From assembly GCA_026182355.1 (NCBI GenBank), contig JAPFBL010000357.1:218501-282500 (forward strand): DNA of 64,000 bases. The letters run 5' to 3'. Shown in pieces: positions 40,817 through 51,822 of this stretch; positions within the stretch are counted from its first letter, which is position 1, and each line of letters opens with the position of its first letter. This stretch comes from Hermatobates lingyangjiaoensis (taxonomy: Eukaryota > Arthropoda > Insecta > Hemiptera > Hermatobatidae). The translations under genes were made by a program, and so were the position numbers. The notes beneath the pieces were generated by a model. The model did not search any database and was not told the origin of the DNA. It was given only the letters and a program-made list of their open reading frames with translations.

Positions 40817-41720
40817 TTTACACATATATAACAAAATTTCACAGTAAATACGTGAATTAACTATAAACGTCTAAGCCATAGTAGGAATTCAAAAAACTTT
40901 TAACTATAACAACTAGTTTTTAGTAGATCTTGCTCAAACAGTTTCAGAAAAAACTTTGGCGAAGAAAAGTTGTCTTATTTCGTCATATTTCTGGATTTCT
41001 TTGCGGTTTGGACGTTGGATTAGGTTCGTGGAACCGTTTCATTTAATTGGTTTCTTGTGAACTTTTCACCGCCTTTGAAGTGTTTGTTGTTGCAACGAGC
41101 CACTTTCATTTCCTGCGTTTATCTCTCTTTTCTTACCTACTTTTCTTAGTGAGTTTCTATTCTAATATTAATCAAACTAACCTCAGTTCAATCAACAATA
41201 TGCATGAATTTCAAATACAAATATGTTTTCCGACCATGGATTGTCCATTAACAATAGTTTTCATGGATAAACAACACGTAGCTTGAATTTGAAGAGGTTA
41301 CTTTGATTATGAGTTTTATAAAAATGTTTTAATATATAAATCATTCTTTTCTTATTTTTAGAGTAATATATTTCTTCTTAAAGATAAGGTTAGACAGCAA
41401 ATGTTTTAAAAAAAATCGTCTCTCTGAAATATAACCAACTTCACTCTGAAATACAGATGAAATCATCTGTGGACAGATTTATTTTCAAATTTTAATTACA
41501 TTTACGTGACTTTGAAATTAATTAATTTTTTCTCTTGTAAACTTCTTATCAGTGTTGTACTCTTTACACAGATAGAGTTTCATTTACTTAATATTCTTTT
41601 ATTAATCTGGTATAATGTATAAAACGAAGTGCAGGTAGTTTAATTGTAAAATAAATTAAACCCATAAAACGTGTTCTTTTTTAATTGTTTGGTTTTTTTA
41701 AATAAAATTTGAATCTATAG
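40817..41720. other. no gene recognised
   Basis: 40825-41030 contains a very diverged HP-A-like order (TTTCACAGTAAATACGTGAA, then CATAGTAGGAATTC). The 79-codon plus frame at 41047-41286 matches nothing I recognise. Confidence 0.35.
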
Positions 41721-41769
41721 TTCAAACAACTAAAAAATCTTCCCACGCACTGGCACCTACGCTGTAGGT

Positions 41770-42150
41770 TATATATATATATGTGTTATTAAAATAAGCA
41801 GCAGCTTCTGCATTGACCAGTTTCTTGTTGACACTCTCTAGTTTTCGTATCACTTTGCGGTGAGACTCTGGTAGCTTCCAAAGAAGGTTAGCAAAAGACA
41901 TTAACACACACAATAAACATAGATCAACCACGAAAAACTAAATTTTAATCACTGTTTTAATCACTAAATTAACAAATTAACTAAATTAACTTAATGTCTT
42001 TTGCTAACCTTCCTTGGAAGCTACCAGAGTCTCACCGCAAAGTGATACGAAAACTGGAGAGTGTCAACAAGAAACTGGTCAATGCAGAAGCTGCTGCTTA
42101 TTTTAATAACATATGCTTAAGGGAAGGCCTGCTGCCTTTGTACACACACA
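41770..42150. mobile_element. head-to-head PLE N-terminal fold-back
   Basis: Left arm (minus) reads MSFANLLWKLPESHRKVIRK, LESVNKKLVNAEAAAYFNN. Right arm (plus) reads the same and continues to ICLREGLLPLYTHI before the TA tract. Arms are almost identical over about 120 bp, with an AT-rich centre of about 90 bp. This suggests recent origin or ongoing arm homogenisation. An HP-A hairpin follows within 20 bp. Confidence 0.7.
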
Positions 42151-42167
42151 TATATATATATATACAA

Positions 42168-42360
42168 AAATTTCACATAAACACATCAAGTAACAATCAA
42201 TGATGAAACCACAATATAAAATGGAAAAACAAGACTAAGATCTTTCAATAGTAACAAGCAGTCTTCGTCAGAGTGTCTCTGACGAACTCTGACGAAGACG
42301 GCTTCTTATGGTTGAAAGATCTTAGTCTTGTTTTCCCATTTTATATTGTGGTTTGATCAT
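42168..42360. mobile_element. HP-A fold-back, rearranged centre
   Basis: The arms are clear (GATGAAACCACAATATAAAA and complement). The centre repeats TCTGACGAACTCTGACGAAG, a short internal duplication of the hammerhead box. Stem II in the right arm is mispaired (GACGG/UGGUU). Confidence 0.7.
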
Positions 42361-42439
42361 ATATATATATATATTTATATATATATATATATATATTTCT
42401 ATTATCTGTCCTGCTATAAGTGACGTCAGTACGTAAATG

Positions 42440-42960
42440 TCAGTTGTTCTTAAAGTGTTCAGTCACTTCATTTTACAATACTGACCTCATGGATACAGCG
42501 AAGTAGCAAATACACTTGAACATTACGTAATTTTGTTGTATTATTTGTAATGTTAACTTTTTGTGTATTTCATGAACGTTCACATTCACAGTTCATCTAC
42601 GTCATAGCAAAAACTGATGATATCTTTAAGTACAACTTACTGACCTCATGTATACAGCGAAATAACAAAGACACCTAAACATTACGTCCATGTTGAATTC
42701 ATGTTCACAGTTCATGTTACGTCCTACCAGAAACTGACTGACTTTAGTGAGTACAACTTACCTACCTAATGGCTACAAGAAAATAGCATACACATAGATA
42801 TTACGTTCATGTTACGTCTTACTAAAAACTGACTGACCTTATTGAACACAACTTACTGACCTAAAGGGTACAACAATACAGCAAATGTACATACAAATTA
42901 CGTTTATCCTTACCGTTCATGCTACATCTTAGCATAAACTGAATAATATTTTCAAGTGAA
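42440..42960. repeat. diverged tandem repeat, unit roughly 120 bp, left part
   Basis: The block CAACTTACTGACCTCATG...ACAGCGAAATA...ATTACGT...TTCATGTTACGTC...AACTGACTGAC recurs about four times with many changes. The array resumes after a SINE at 43466. Confidence 0.6.
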
Positions 42961-42973
42961 ACCTACTCTCCTC

Positions 42974-43452
42974 GGGGACCAAGTTACATAGCTCAGTTGT
43001 TAACGTACTCGCCTCCGAACTAATAGGACCGGAGTTTATTCTCATCTGGCCCTCTAATTATTCACGCGGGAGGCGAATAAATCTAGCACGTCGTCCCTCG
43101 GAGAAAGGCCGTTAAACCGTCGGTCCCGAGCCTGTACGATGTCGGGAGGCGAATAAATCTAGCACGTCGTCCCTCGGAGAAAGGCCGTTAAACCGTCGGT
43201 CCCAAGCCTGTACGATGTCGGGAGGCGAATAAATCTAGCACGTCGTCCCTCGGAGAAAGGCCGTTAAACCGTCGGTCCCGAGCCTGTACGATGTCAGCTA
43301 CTCGCTAAAGGTCCCTACTCTAAATACACTTGAGTTAGGCAAAATTTAGGACTCCAATTGTAGAACCAATCTTTATTGTGTTGTATCACAACATAGGCCA
43401 ATGCTTGGCCTACGTGTGTTCCCGTGTGGGACTGCCACTGTAGCCTAACCTA
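42974..43452 (+). mobile_element. tRNA-derived SINE, copy 4, with internal 76-bp triplication
   Basis: A-box-like CATAGCTCAGTTG and a degraded B box are followed by a 76-bp block (AGGCGAATAAATCTAGCACG start) at 43071, 43147 and 43223. The SINE 3' half follows, with tail GCCTAACCTA. An exact 13-bp duplication ACCTACTCTCCTC flanks it (42961-42973 and 43453-43465). Confidence 0.9.
43071..43298 (+). repeat. 76-bp direct triplication inside a SINE
   Basis: Three copies in register differ at only one or two bases (AAGCCTG versus GAGCCTG). The unit ends GCCTGTACGATGTCGGG. Confidence 0.85.
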
Positions 43453-43465
43453 ACCTACTCTCCTC

Positions 43466-43690
43466 ATGCGTACAGTGAAACAAAAATATGTGAACATTAT
43501 GTTATATTCATGTTGACAGTTCATGTTCATTCTTACTATAAACTGACTGGTATCTTTAAGTACAATTTATTGACTACATGCGTTCAGCGAAGCAACAAAT
43601 ATATATGGACATTAAATCCATGTTACATTCATGCATACACCATTTTCAGTTTATACTGGGGTACATAAACTGACCATGTCATTATATAAG
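43466..43690. repeat. diverged tandem repeat, right part
   Basis: Continuation of the 42.44-42.96 kb array: CATGCGTACAGTGAAACAAA, TTCATGTTGACAGTTCATGT, ATAAACTGACTGG. Confidence 0.55.
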
Positions 43691-44170
43691 TATTAAAGAG
43701 CAAACCGTTGTGTGAAAGCTCTATCAGATTGTAACCATTTTGCCTTTATGAGGACTTTTTATGCCACATATGCCAGGAACAATGATCTATCAAAGCAACA
43801 GCCTGCAGTTTTATGTGTTCTTCTTAACGGCCACGTTTCAACTATAAAAGTTTTCGCCTTCACTGCTGTCATATGGAACTAAATGGGATACAAAAAGGAA
43901 ATACTTAAAAAAAAATTATAACATTGAATACTATTTTCATAAACAAAAAACAAAGAATACTTTAGGGACATGAAACCATGTTGATTTGTCAAAATCTATA
44001 TGTTTTTTTTTGCTATATTTTACTTATAGAAAAGTAAAAATAAACTTGTTCAAAAAAAAACATCAAAAGATTACGAAATGGGAAAACAAATGAATACCAA
44101 AGAAGGAGGCATTCAGTTGGAAATTGTCAAAGAATCTAAATAAGTGCAACTTGAATATACATATTTAAAT
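43691..44170. other. no gene seen
   Basis: AT-rich DNA with no recognised frame or repeat. Confidence 0.4.
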
Positions 44171-44174
44171 ACAA

Positions 44175-44415
44175 TAATAAAGTTCAATGTAGATAAAAAA
44201 AATAGAGAAATTAAAAACAAACACTTGAAGTCTCAAATTTACTGTTTGAACTGTCTTCAGAAGAGATAAATGAGGGAACTGGTATAGAGGAGATTGGGGA
44301 CCGTTAATTCAATTCCAAACCAAAAATTAGAGACTGCAAGTGTGTTTTTTTAATTTATCTATGTTTTTTTAACTACATTGAACTTTATTTTGTCTATTTC
44401 GTATTGCATTTACAG
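44175..44415. mobile_element. HP-D fold-back, old
   Basis: Arms AGTTCAATGTAGATAAAAAA and ACTACATTGAACTTTATTTT pair. The inner blocks GAACTGTCTTCAGAAGAG and CCAAAAATTAGAGACTGCAA match HP-D with broken hammerhead boxes. Confidence 0.6.
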
Positions 44416-44461
44416 TGTATAAGTGTAAACACAATAATAAGTGAATATATTTTGTAATAAG

Positions 44462-44838
44462 GTATTGTTTTCTTGACCACAAATTACTAACAAACACTTT
44501 TTCTTCTTCTTGGGATTTGGTCAGAGTTAATATACGGAATCGCCTTTTCGCCAACGTTTCGTCTTTATTTTAAGACATTCTCAGAGCTATAAGCTAACAA
44601 AAACAATGGACATTTGTCATATATACTTTATAATCATAAAGAAGCTAGCCTTGAGTAAGTAAGTTTTTTTGAATTTGTTATGATGATTGTAAAGTAGATA
44701 TGACAAATGTCCATTGTTTTTTGTTTTTTCTTAGTTCATAGTCCTGAGGATGTCTTAAAATAAAGACGAAACTTTGGCGAAAAGATGATTCCGTATATTA
44801 ACCCTGACCAAATTCCAAGAAGAAGAAAAAGTGTATAT
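44462..44838. mobile_element. HP-C fold-back
   Basis: Arms from ACACTTTTTCTTCTTCTTGG to its complement near 44830. In the left arm the box is CUGAGAA (G8 changed). In the right arm CUGAGGA and GAAA are intact but the spacer is CU and stem I reads GUC/GGC. Confidence 0.7.
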
Positions 44839-45390
44839 TTCATAGCACAGATTTTGGAAATATTTATATTATTCAGGACTTTAAGCCATGTTAATTCATC
44901 AAAACTTTGGTATCATTTTTTCCCTTTTTACTAAAAATAATAGATAAAAAATAAATTTATTAAAAATTGTATACTGTGTTCATAAAAAAACATCAGAAGA
45001 ATACTTTAGGGAGCTCAAACCCTAAATCCAAATTTGTCATATCCATCCAAATTTTGGAATCATTTTTTCTGATTGATTTACTTTACTTATATGAAAGTAA
45101 AAAGAAGGTTGGTTAAAATACAGAAATTTTATCATAATAATTAATTGTTCTATTAAATTATAATTTATATAATTATAACTTTATTTATTAGTATTAGAAA
45201 TATTCTAAGGCTCATTTTTATTTAATTATCAAATGTTGGTTTAGAAAATCAGTTCAAACTAAATTCAGTAAAAGAAGGAAAAAAGTGAGATACGTGCTAA
45301 AAGGAATTTGTTTGAAAATGAAATATTTGTTATTATTGTTAAATGTTAAATTATTGCAGATGAATAGTTGATAAGGATGATAAAGGTTAG
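44839..45390. other. no gene seen
   Basis: Two similar blocks (AATACTTTAGGGA with AAACC and TTTGGTATCATTTTTTC) recur here and near 43960-44030, suggesting an old local duplication. Confidence 0.35.
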
Positions 45391-45398
45391 GCTTTTGG

Positions 45399-45674
45399 TT
45401 GGCACTGACTAAAATACGTGTCAACTGCTTTGGATTTATGTTTCCGCCATTAGCGGGAGAAAGAGAGAGAAGCCTGTATCACGCAAAGCCAGTTACTCTT
45501 GCAAAAGCCAACTGTCAAATGGAGCCAGACCGCAAGTCGATACGTTTATCGATTGCTGTATTTCAACTTGACCTATTGCTCTATGTTCCCCGAAATCAAT
45601 TAGAGATAAAAAAAAAATACGAATTAACAAAACCCATTCGTTTTCTATTCTCTTTAATTAGTAATCAACTTTGA
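45399..45674 (+). other. unrecognised 91-codon open frame
   Basis: It begins MALTKIRVNCFGFMFPPLAG. The first half has a less AT-rich composition than its surroundings. There are no motifs, signal peptide or membrane segments I can defend, and no splice sites that clearly extend it. It could be a chance frame, an exon fragment or part of an unknown repeat. Confidence 0.12.
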
Positions 45675-45965
45675 GGAATTAATGTATAAATAAATCCTAC
45701 ATGAAACAATTTAGAAATATATGCTTTATTACAAAAAAGATAGAAAGTCAAACTGCTAATAAAACACGAAAAGTTATATCTGTATTTCGACCTGAGTTTA
45801 TACAGGCTACCTCTAAGTTTACAAGTTTGCAATAACAGAAAAAAAAACCCTGACAAATTATTTACATACAACTGTTTTTATTTAGATGGTAAATACAAGA
45901 AAATGGATACGATGATAATCTATCTTGTTTTAAAAATAGAATATTTTTATTCAATAAACAAGAAA

Positions 45966-46508
45966 ATATCGTCTTATTCCGAAAATAAAACATCCCTCGA
46001 AAATAAGTCCTAGTATGATTTTCGAGACGTTTTGGTCTATAAGACGTCTCCTGAAAATATGCCCTAGTTAAGGTAATGTGAAAAATATAATTCGTTAAAA
46101 AATTGCTTAGCTGTCATAATATTTCAGAAAATTCTTTGGAACAAAATATTCCAAGAAATTCCTTGTTTACCTCTAAAGTTTGTTTTAAGGAGGCTACTTA
46201 GTCAAGAAATATTAATTTAACCACAGCTATACTGCAAGACTTGAGAGATTCAGACCAATGATTCTACAGGAAATAGATTTGGAGGAAATCAGAACGGAAT
46301 TCAAAATTTTGAAAATGTATAACGATATACCAGAAGATGACATGACTGTATTTGAATAAATTTAAATTTCTGTATAAAAATAAATATTAAACAAAAATAT
46401 GTAAATCTACTTAATGTACTTGAAACCTTCCCACGAGAATAAGACCTAGCACGTATTTTGAACTAAAAATAAAGTTAAACAGTGTCTTATTTTTGGAAAT
46501 AGAGGGTA
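45966..46508. mobile_element. MITE-like element M1, copy 1
   Basis: The ends are inverted: CGTCTTATTCCGAAAATAA at the left against the complement of CTTATTTTTGGAAATAGAGGG at the right. TA lies at each edge. A second, similar copy lies at 63.21-63.78 kb. A 33-codon frame inside (46258-46359, MILQEIDLEE to DDMTVFE) is interrupted in the other copy and may be a transposase tail. Confidence 0.7.
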
Positions 46509-47236
46509 CCAAAGCAGTTGTAAATTAGCCTTATGGCTTCTCCTAAGAATGATGATAGTATTAAACAATTTAAATTGAGAGAGGAGCCTTTATATAACAA
46601 CAATATATTGTTCACATCATTCTATAATAACTACAAATAAGAAGAATGCAAAGACTTAGCCAATAATGTTTGAAATAAACTTCCTACTGTTGTTTTCAAG
46701 AAACAACATTCCATATAAAGAATAAAAAAGAGTTGAAATGTTCTATATTAAAAGAGGTTCGGACTGCTCTGAATATTAAATGAATGAACACATTTGAATA
46801 GTGCTCAGTCAGCCGTGTTAAACGGTGCGTGTTGTTCAAATGAGTTCCGTCCTTGTGAACCATAGGGACATTTTTATTTAATATATATTTTATTTGTATA
46901 TGTTAATTAAAGCGCCGGTGTTTAGAACAATATGTTCTTGGTTGTTTCGCCTACCGCTTGACTAAGCTCACCGCTGTTTTACATTTATATTTACAATTCC
47001 ATTATCGCACCCTAATAATCTGTTTATTTTGATACCATTAAACCTCTCTGGCTTCAAAAGGGCTACTATATTTTTTTTTTTTAATATTCAGTATTTTTAT
47101 TGATTTTTGTTGTACAGTATTTGCATTAGATTTCAAATATTCATATTTTTTTTTAGAATTAAAATTTCAAATAAAGATTAATATATATATCATATTAAAA
47201 GATAAAATATTATCAAACGATTACATGAAAAGAACA
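46509..47236. other. no gene seen
   Basis: No recognised frame or repeat. Confidence 0.4.
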
Positions 47237-47249
47237 TATTGAAACAATA

Positions 47250-47543
47250 GGTTAGGTTAGGTTGCAGTGGCAATTCCACAAGGGAACACACTTAGGCCGA
47301 GCATTGGCCCTTTGTGATATCACACAATGAGGATTGATTCTACAGTGGGAGTCCTCAATTTTACCTAACTCAAGTGTATTTAGAGTAGGGATCTTTAACG
47401 AGTACGTGACATCGTACAGGCTCAGGACCGACAGTTTAACGTCCTTCTCCGAGGGACGACGCGCTCAGATTTATTCACCCTCCCGCATGAATAAATCGAG
47501 GGCCAGGTGGGGATCGAACCCCACTGAGCTAGCCTGACCCCCT
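47250..47543 (-). mobile_element. tRNA-derived SINE, copy 5 (CTAACC-tail subtype)
   Basis: On the minus strand: head GTCAGGCTAGCTCAGTGG, then GGGGTTCGATCCCC (part of the head between the boxes is deleted), then body and tail ending AACCTAACC. An exact 13-bp duplication TATTGAAACAATA flanks it (47237-47249 and 47544-47556). Confidence 0.9.
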
Positions 47544-47597
47544 TATTGAAACAATACACAACACGCATAAATATTGTGTGCGATATTCTCGTCAACA

Positions 47598-48297
47598 GGA
47601 GAAGAAGAAATGAGTTTTGCTTCCAACAGCAACAGAATAACATTGCTGTTTTCCAGCCGAGTAGAACTCATCTTCTTCTTCGATCTCGTTGTCATCAGCA
47701 GAAGAAGAAGGAGAAGAAGATGAGTTCTGCTTCCAACAGCAACAGAATAACATTGCTGTTTTCCAGCCGAGTAGAACTCATCTTCTTCTTCGATCTCGTT
47801 GTCATCAGCAGAAGAAGAAGGAGAAGAAGATGAGTTCTGCTTCCAACAGCAACAGAATAACATTGCTGTTTTCCAGCCGAGTAGAACTCATCTTCTTCTT
47901 CGATCTCGTTGTCATCAGCAGAAGAAGAAGGAGAAGAAGATGAGTTCTGCTTCCTACAGCAACAGAATAACATTGATGTTTTCCAGCCGAGTAGAACTCA
48001 TCTTCTTCTTCGATCTCGTTGTCATCAGCAGAAGAAGAAGGAGAAGAAGATGAGTTCTGCTTCCAACAGCAACAGAATAACATTGATGTTTTCCAGCCGA
48101 GTAGAACTCATCTTCTTCTTCGATCTCGTTGTCATCAGCAGAAGAAGAAGGAGAAGAAGATGAGTTCTGCTTCCAACAGCAACAGAATAACATTGCTGTT
48201 TTCCAGCCCAGTAGAACTCATCTTCTTCTTCGATCTCGTTGTCATCAGCAGAAGAAGAAGAAGAAAATGAGTTCTGCTTCCAACAGCAACAGAATAA
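47598..48297. repeat. 110-bp tandem array, each unit a hairpin
   Basis: About 6.4 units with an exact 110-bp period (47701, 47811, 47921, 48031, 48141, 48251). Units differ at only a few bases. Each unit contains GAAGAAGATGAGTTCT and its perfect complement about 55 bp apart, so each can fold into a 16-bp-stem hairpin. The Ser/Glu/Leu-rich frames read through the array on both strands are products of the period not being damaged by stops, not genes. Flanking (5') the first unit is diverged (GAAATGAGTTTTGC). Confidence 0.9.
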
Positions 48298-48299
48298 AA

Positions 48300-49316
48300 T
48301 TTTATAAAGTTTTATATTTTGAAAATAAAATATTATTATTACAACGTTCGATAAACTGGCCTCATGACCACTTCAATTAACTTTACTTAAAAATTTTTTA
48401 CCTTGTAACCCAGCATAGTGCAATGTTCTTCAATATATAAATATCTTTATATTTTTTTTAAAAAATATTTTATAAAGGCCAAAATATAAGTGCTTAACAC
48501 AGAAAGGTCAATTATCATGTTTTACTATTTTAACCAGTTTTTGAAAATTATTATTTTTATATGTTTCTTCTTTTATATTTCTGCTAGCCATTAATTTAAC
48601 ATTATTAATTTTTAGAGATGTATTAATCGAACTCTTTTGTCATAGTAGATGCTAATATGTATTTCATAAAAATGTTTAGTAATTATACAGTACATTTTCT
48701 ATGAAATTTGTTAAGAAAGTAAAAGAAAACTGTTATAAATCATAATTGGATAATATTATTAAAAAAAATACTAATAATTTTTAACCTATCCCAAGGTTTC
48801 AAGGTTAGGAAGTATTTTTTTCAAAACTTCTTATTTTAGATGGAGCTGAAAACACAGCATATATATATGGTAGACGCTGCTCGTAAAATACATTGTTATT
48901 TAATGTTTAGTGCTGCCTCCTGCCCACGAATAACAGAATATGTAATTTCAAACATAAACACTGTATTAAATTTCGTGTTGTCGCAACAATGCTTGTTTTC
49001 TCATATTTCAATAACAAAATTTCTCACGTACGCTTCTATTTTCTTTATTTTTTTAAATTTGGATTTCAATATAATAAGCAGCCTATGCTTTCAATAATAT
49101 TTTTCATTAACTCTCTCTCTCTTAGATAATTTTTAATTTATAAAAATGATTTAGTTTAATGAAATCTTTTATTGGAAACAAGCCTCTTTTTGCTCAATAT
49201 CTGATGAAAGAATTAAAGAATAATTTATAAATATGCTCTATATGATACAAATAGATGCAAAAAATATTATTACTTTCCACCTGTCATATATAGTTTTTCA
49301 CCTTTCAATAAATATA
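48300..49316. other. no gene seen
   Basis: An 85-codon frame at 48840-49097 has no recognisable domain. AT-rich otherwise. Confidence 0.4.
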
Positions 49317-49650
49317 GGGTAGGTTAGCTACCCCATCTTATATGGGTCGATACCCATCATACCCTCGATTTAATCATGTGAGACGTAAATAAATCTGAGC
49401 ATGTCGTCTCTCAGAGAGGACGTTTAGCTGTCGGTCCAGAGCCTGTACGATGTCAGGTACTCGTTAAAGATCCATACTCTAAATACACTTGAGTTAGGCA
49501 AAATTTAGGACTCCCAATGTAGAATCAACAGGTAATTTTGGCTCGCACAACAGTAAAATGAGTGGTAAATAATAAATGAATCACATTTTCAACCTCTGGA
49601 GCTGCATTAAAAAGTAAAAGCCTTAAATTTGTTGGCATTGGAAAACAAAC
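49317..49650 (+). mobile_element. tRNA-derived SINE, copy 6 (AAAC-tail subtype), head damaged
   Basis: The A box is shortened (GGTTAGCTACC); body AAATAAATCTGAGCATGTCG and GAGCCTGTACGATGTCAGGT; tail GAAAACAAACAAC. The flanks CCTTTCAATAAATAT and CCTTTCATATATTTA are similar and may be a decayed duplication. Confidence 0.75.
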
Positions 49651-49679
49651 AACCTTTCATATATTTATATATATATATA

Positions 49680-49870
49680 TATAATTAAAGTTATAGCTAG
49701 AGAACACAAGAAAAAGGACGAACACTCACGAATGTCGATAATTTCGGCGTCTTGCCGTCTTCAGGAGAGTAGAAAGAAAGAAAATAAAAGGAGAAAGAAT
49801 GAAGGAACGGAGACGTAAATGCGTCCACTGGCCGATGTAACCTGGCGCGATACAATGACACGCAGTGCAG
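49680..49870 (-). mobile_element. single-arm HP-G copy
   Basis: AATTAAAGTTATAGCTAGAG through TTTCGGCGTCTTGCCGTCTT. The minus-strand core at about 49733-49769 has CUGAAGA, C, GGC/GCC, GAAA, UUA, UC, GA; stem I pairs only two bases. A (TA)n tract follows. Confidence 0.55.
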
Positions 49871-49871
49871 C

Positions 49872-49910
<39 letters not shown>

Positions 49911-49914
<4 letters not shown>

Positions 49915-50100
49915 AAACTAAACTTTATTCGGACTCAGTCAGTTTTTCAGGTTCAAATTAAACTCTCATTGTCAACGTTTCGGTCTTTATTTAAAACCTT
50001 TTTCATAAGCAGAAGTTTGAAGTAATTTGAACCTGAAGAACTGACCAAGTCCCGATAAACTTTAGTTTTGGTTTCATTCCACGGTTGATCTTTTATCAAT
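49911..50100. mobile_element. HP-M fold-back
   Basis: AAACTAAACTTTATTCGGAC through AGTTTTTCAGGTTCAAATTA, returning as TAATTTGAACCTGAAGAACT near 50015. It abuts a PLE N-terminal piece through a short (TA)n tract. Confidence 0.6.
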
Positions 50101-50126
50101 ATATATATATATTATATATATATATA

Positions 50127-50256
50127 TATATACATATATTTCATTGAAGTAAACGGCAGTTTCCGCATTCACGACTTTAATACTCGTCATTTCGAGTCTC
50201 CTGACTATTTCTCTTTGAGTGGAGGGAAGTTTCCACAAAAGTTGTCCTAATGACAT
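50127..50256 (-). pseudogene. PLE N-terminal coding fragment
   Basis: Reads MSLGQLLWKLPSTQREIVRR then LEMTSIKVVNAETAVYFNEI and enters the TA tract before the CLxEGLLP part. It is highly similar in layout to the 38.4 and 42.0 kb pieces (MSxxxLLxxLPxxxRxxVRRxE). Confidence 0.6.
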
Positions 50257-50380
50257 GTTATAACACTTTATATATATATATATATATATTTATATGCATA
50301 TAAATTTCACATAAACAGTTAAACATAAACACATAAACAATTTCATATTGTGGTTTGATCATATATATATATATATATAT

Positions 50381-50580
50381 CTATAGCAATATTACTCATG
50401 ATTAGAGAAAGAAACGCTAAGACTGCAGATACAACAAGGATTTAAATAATCGATACGTTTCGAACACTTAGTGTTCATCATCAGGTTACATCTGACACAG
50501 TAAGTGGTATTTAACCCGATACCACTAACTAGTTCAAAAAGCATCTTTTGATTAAGTACTTTTTCTATGTGAAGACTTGG
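50381..50580 (-). mobile_element. HP-I relative, single arm
   Basis: ATCGATACGTTTCGAACACT and TTCATCATCAGGTTACAT. On the minus strand (about 50452-50484) the order is CUGAUGA, U, perfect stem II GAACAC/GUGUUC, GAAA, CGUAUC. Stem I is not clear. Confidence 0.5.
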
Positions 50581-50585
50581 GGGGG

Positions 50586-50870
50586 GGGGGGGGGTTACCT
50601 CTATGGTAACATACTCGTCGCTGAACTGGTAGATCCTGGGTTCGAAATCAACGTGGGAGGTGAATTTACCTGAGTACGTATGAGAGGAGATTAAGCCTAA
50701 GCCGTCGGTCCCGAGTCTATACGATGTCAGGTACTCGTTAAAGATCCCTATTCTAAATACAATTGAGTCAGGCAACAATTATATGTCCCAATGTAGGATC
50801 AGTCTTCATTGTGTGGTATCACAAAGGGCCCCTATGTTCGGACTTTGTGTGTTCTCTTGTGTCTGTTCCC
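50586..50870 (+). mobile_element. tRNA-derived SINE, copy 7
   Basis: After a G-tract the head is short (ACCTCTATGGTAACATACTC), B box CTGGGTTCGAAATC, body GTCTATACGATGTCAGGTAC, tail region GTGTGGTATCACAAAGGGCC. The 3' end is lost. Confidence 0.7.
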
Positions 50871-50879
50871 TCATGTCTT

Positions 50880-51330
50880 AGTTTCTTTCCCTCTGTAATC
50901 ACGGTATTTTATTAATATATTATTTTCAGTTGAAATGCATCACTGATAAAAAAAACAAGCAAAACTCCTTAATAACAACAGGAAAATTAATATTTGGTAA
51001 TGAAAGTTTATTTAAATATTTTATATTGCGTTAGTTCCACATGAATGAATACTGCATAATTTTCAAAAGGTTTTATTCAAAATATAAGTTGATTATAAAA
51101 TTGAAAAACTCGTTGATTGCAAGTGACACTGTTTTGATAGAGAAAATTGAATTGTTAATTGTCATAGTGAAAGAAGGGGATGTTGATTAAAAGATATTAG
51201 AGCTGAAGAATGATTAGGGAGATTTAAAGGAAGGCCGACGTCTCATTAAAACTTATAACTGCCTTAAAAACTAGCAAGTTTGCTATCAAACAACCTAACT
51301 CTTGTTTGTAACAAACCCCCTTTGTATTCA
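50880..51330. other. no gene seen
   Basis: AT-rich unique DNA without recognised features. Confidence 0.4.
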
Positions 51331-51332
51331 AA

Positions 51333-51497
51333 AGTAATTCTAAATGAGGGATATCCAGCCGGTGATATATCAATCATCAGATTACTTAGTAATTCTAAAT
51401 GAGGGATATCCAGCCGGTGATATATCAATCATCAGATTACTTAGTAATTCTAAATGAGGGATATCCAGCCGGTGATATATCAATCATCAGATTACTT
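51333..51497. repeat. 55-bp tandem repeat, three identical units
   Basis: Units start at 51333, 51388 and 51443 (AGTAATTCTAAATGAGGGAT). No differences are seen between units, so the expansion is recent. Confidence 0.9.
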
Positions 51498-51527
51498 ATT
51501 ATACTTGTTATAAATGTCCCAATATTT

Positions 51528-51822
51528 TATCTTTTTTATCGAGGTTTTGGTCTAGCTTCAATAATGCAACACCTTTAAGCCGATGTTTGGTCTATATTTG
51601 TAGACATCTTTTAGGCTTGGTATTTTTCTATTGTGAAGAAACAACTACATCAGCTTGTCATTTGAACATCAGACTAGCTGATTTGAATACAAACCGTTAT
51701 GTAGTTGTTTCTTCGCAATAGAAAAATACCAAGTCCTGAAGATGTCTACAAATATAGACGAAACATCAGCTTAAAGGTTTTGTATTATTGAAGATAGACC
51801 AAACCTGGATAAAAAAGAAAAA
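51528..51822. mobile_element. HP-J fold-back
   Basis: Arms TTGGTCTAGCTTCAATAATG and complement near 51785. The centre holds AGCTTGTCATTTGAACATCA and an AGCTGATTTGAATAC partner. The right arm has a complete hammerhead core; the left arm's boxes are altered (GAAA is CAAA). Confidence 0.75.
51731..51772 (+). ncRNA. minimal hammerhead-like motif, HP-J
   Basis: AAGUC, CUGAAGA, U, stem II GUCUA/UAGAC with loop CAAAUA, GAAA, CA, UC, AGCUU. Stem I has one mismatch here, but the left arm preserves AAGCC/GGCUU, which would pair fully. The strong stem II supports the call. Confidence 0.6.

Noticed and set aside
47250..47265. Interstitial telomere repeat (GGTTAGGTTAGG)
   Set aside because: It is only two units long and is the end of a SINE copy with a clear target duplication.
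47546..48380. Repeated 80-100 codon frames on both strands
   Set aside because: They are frames through a 110-bp tandem array; since the period is not a multiple of three, each unit restarts in a new frame, and no family is recognised.
48840..49097. 85-codon plus-strand frame
   Set aside because: No motif, no homologous piece in the window, and typical chance composition; not listed as a gene.
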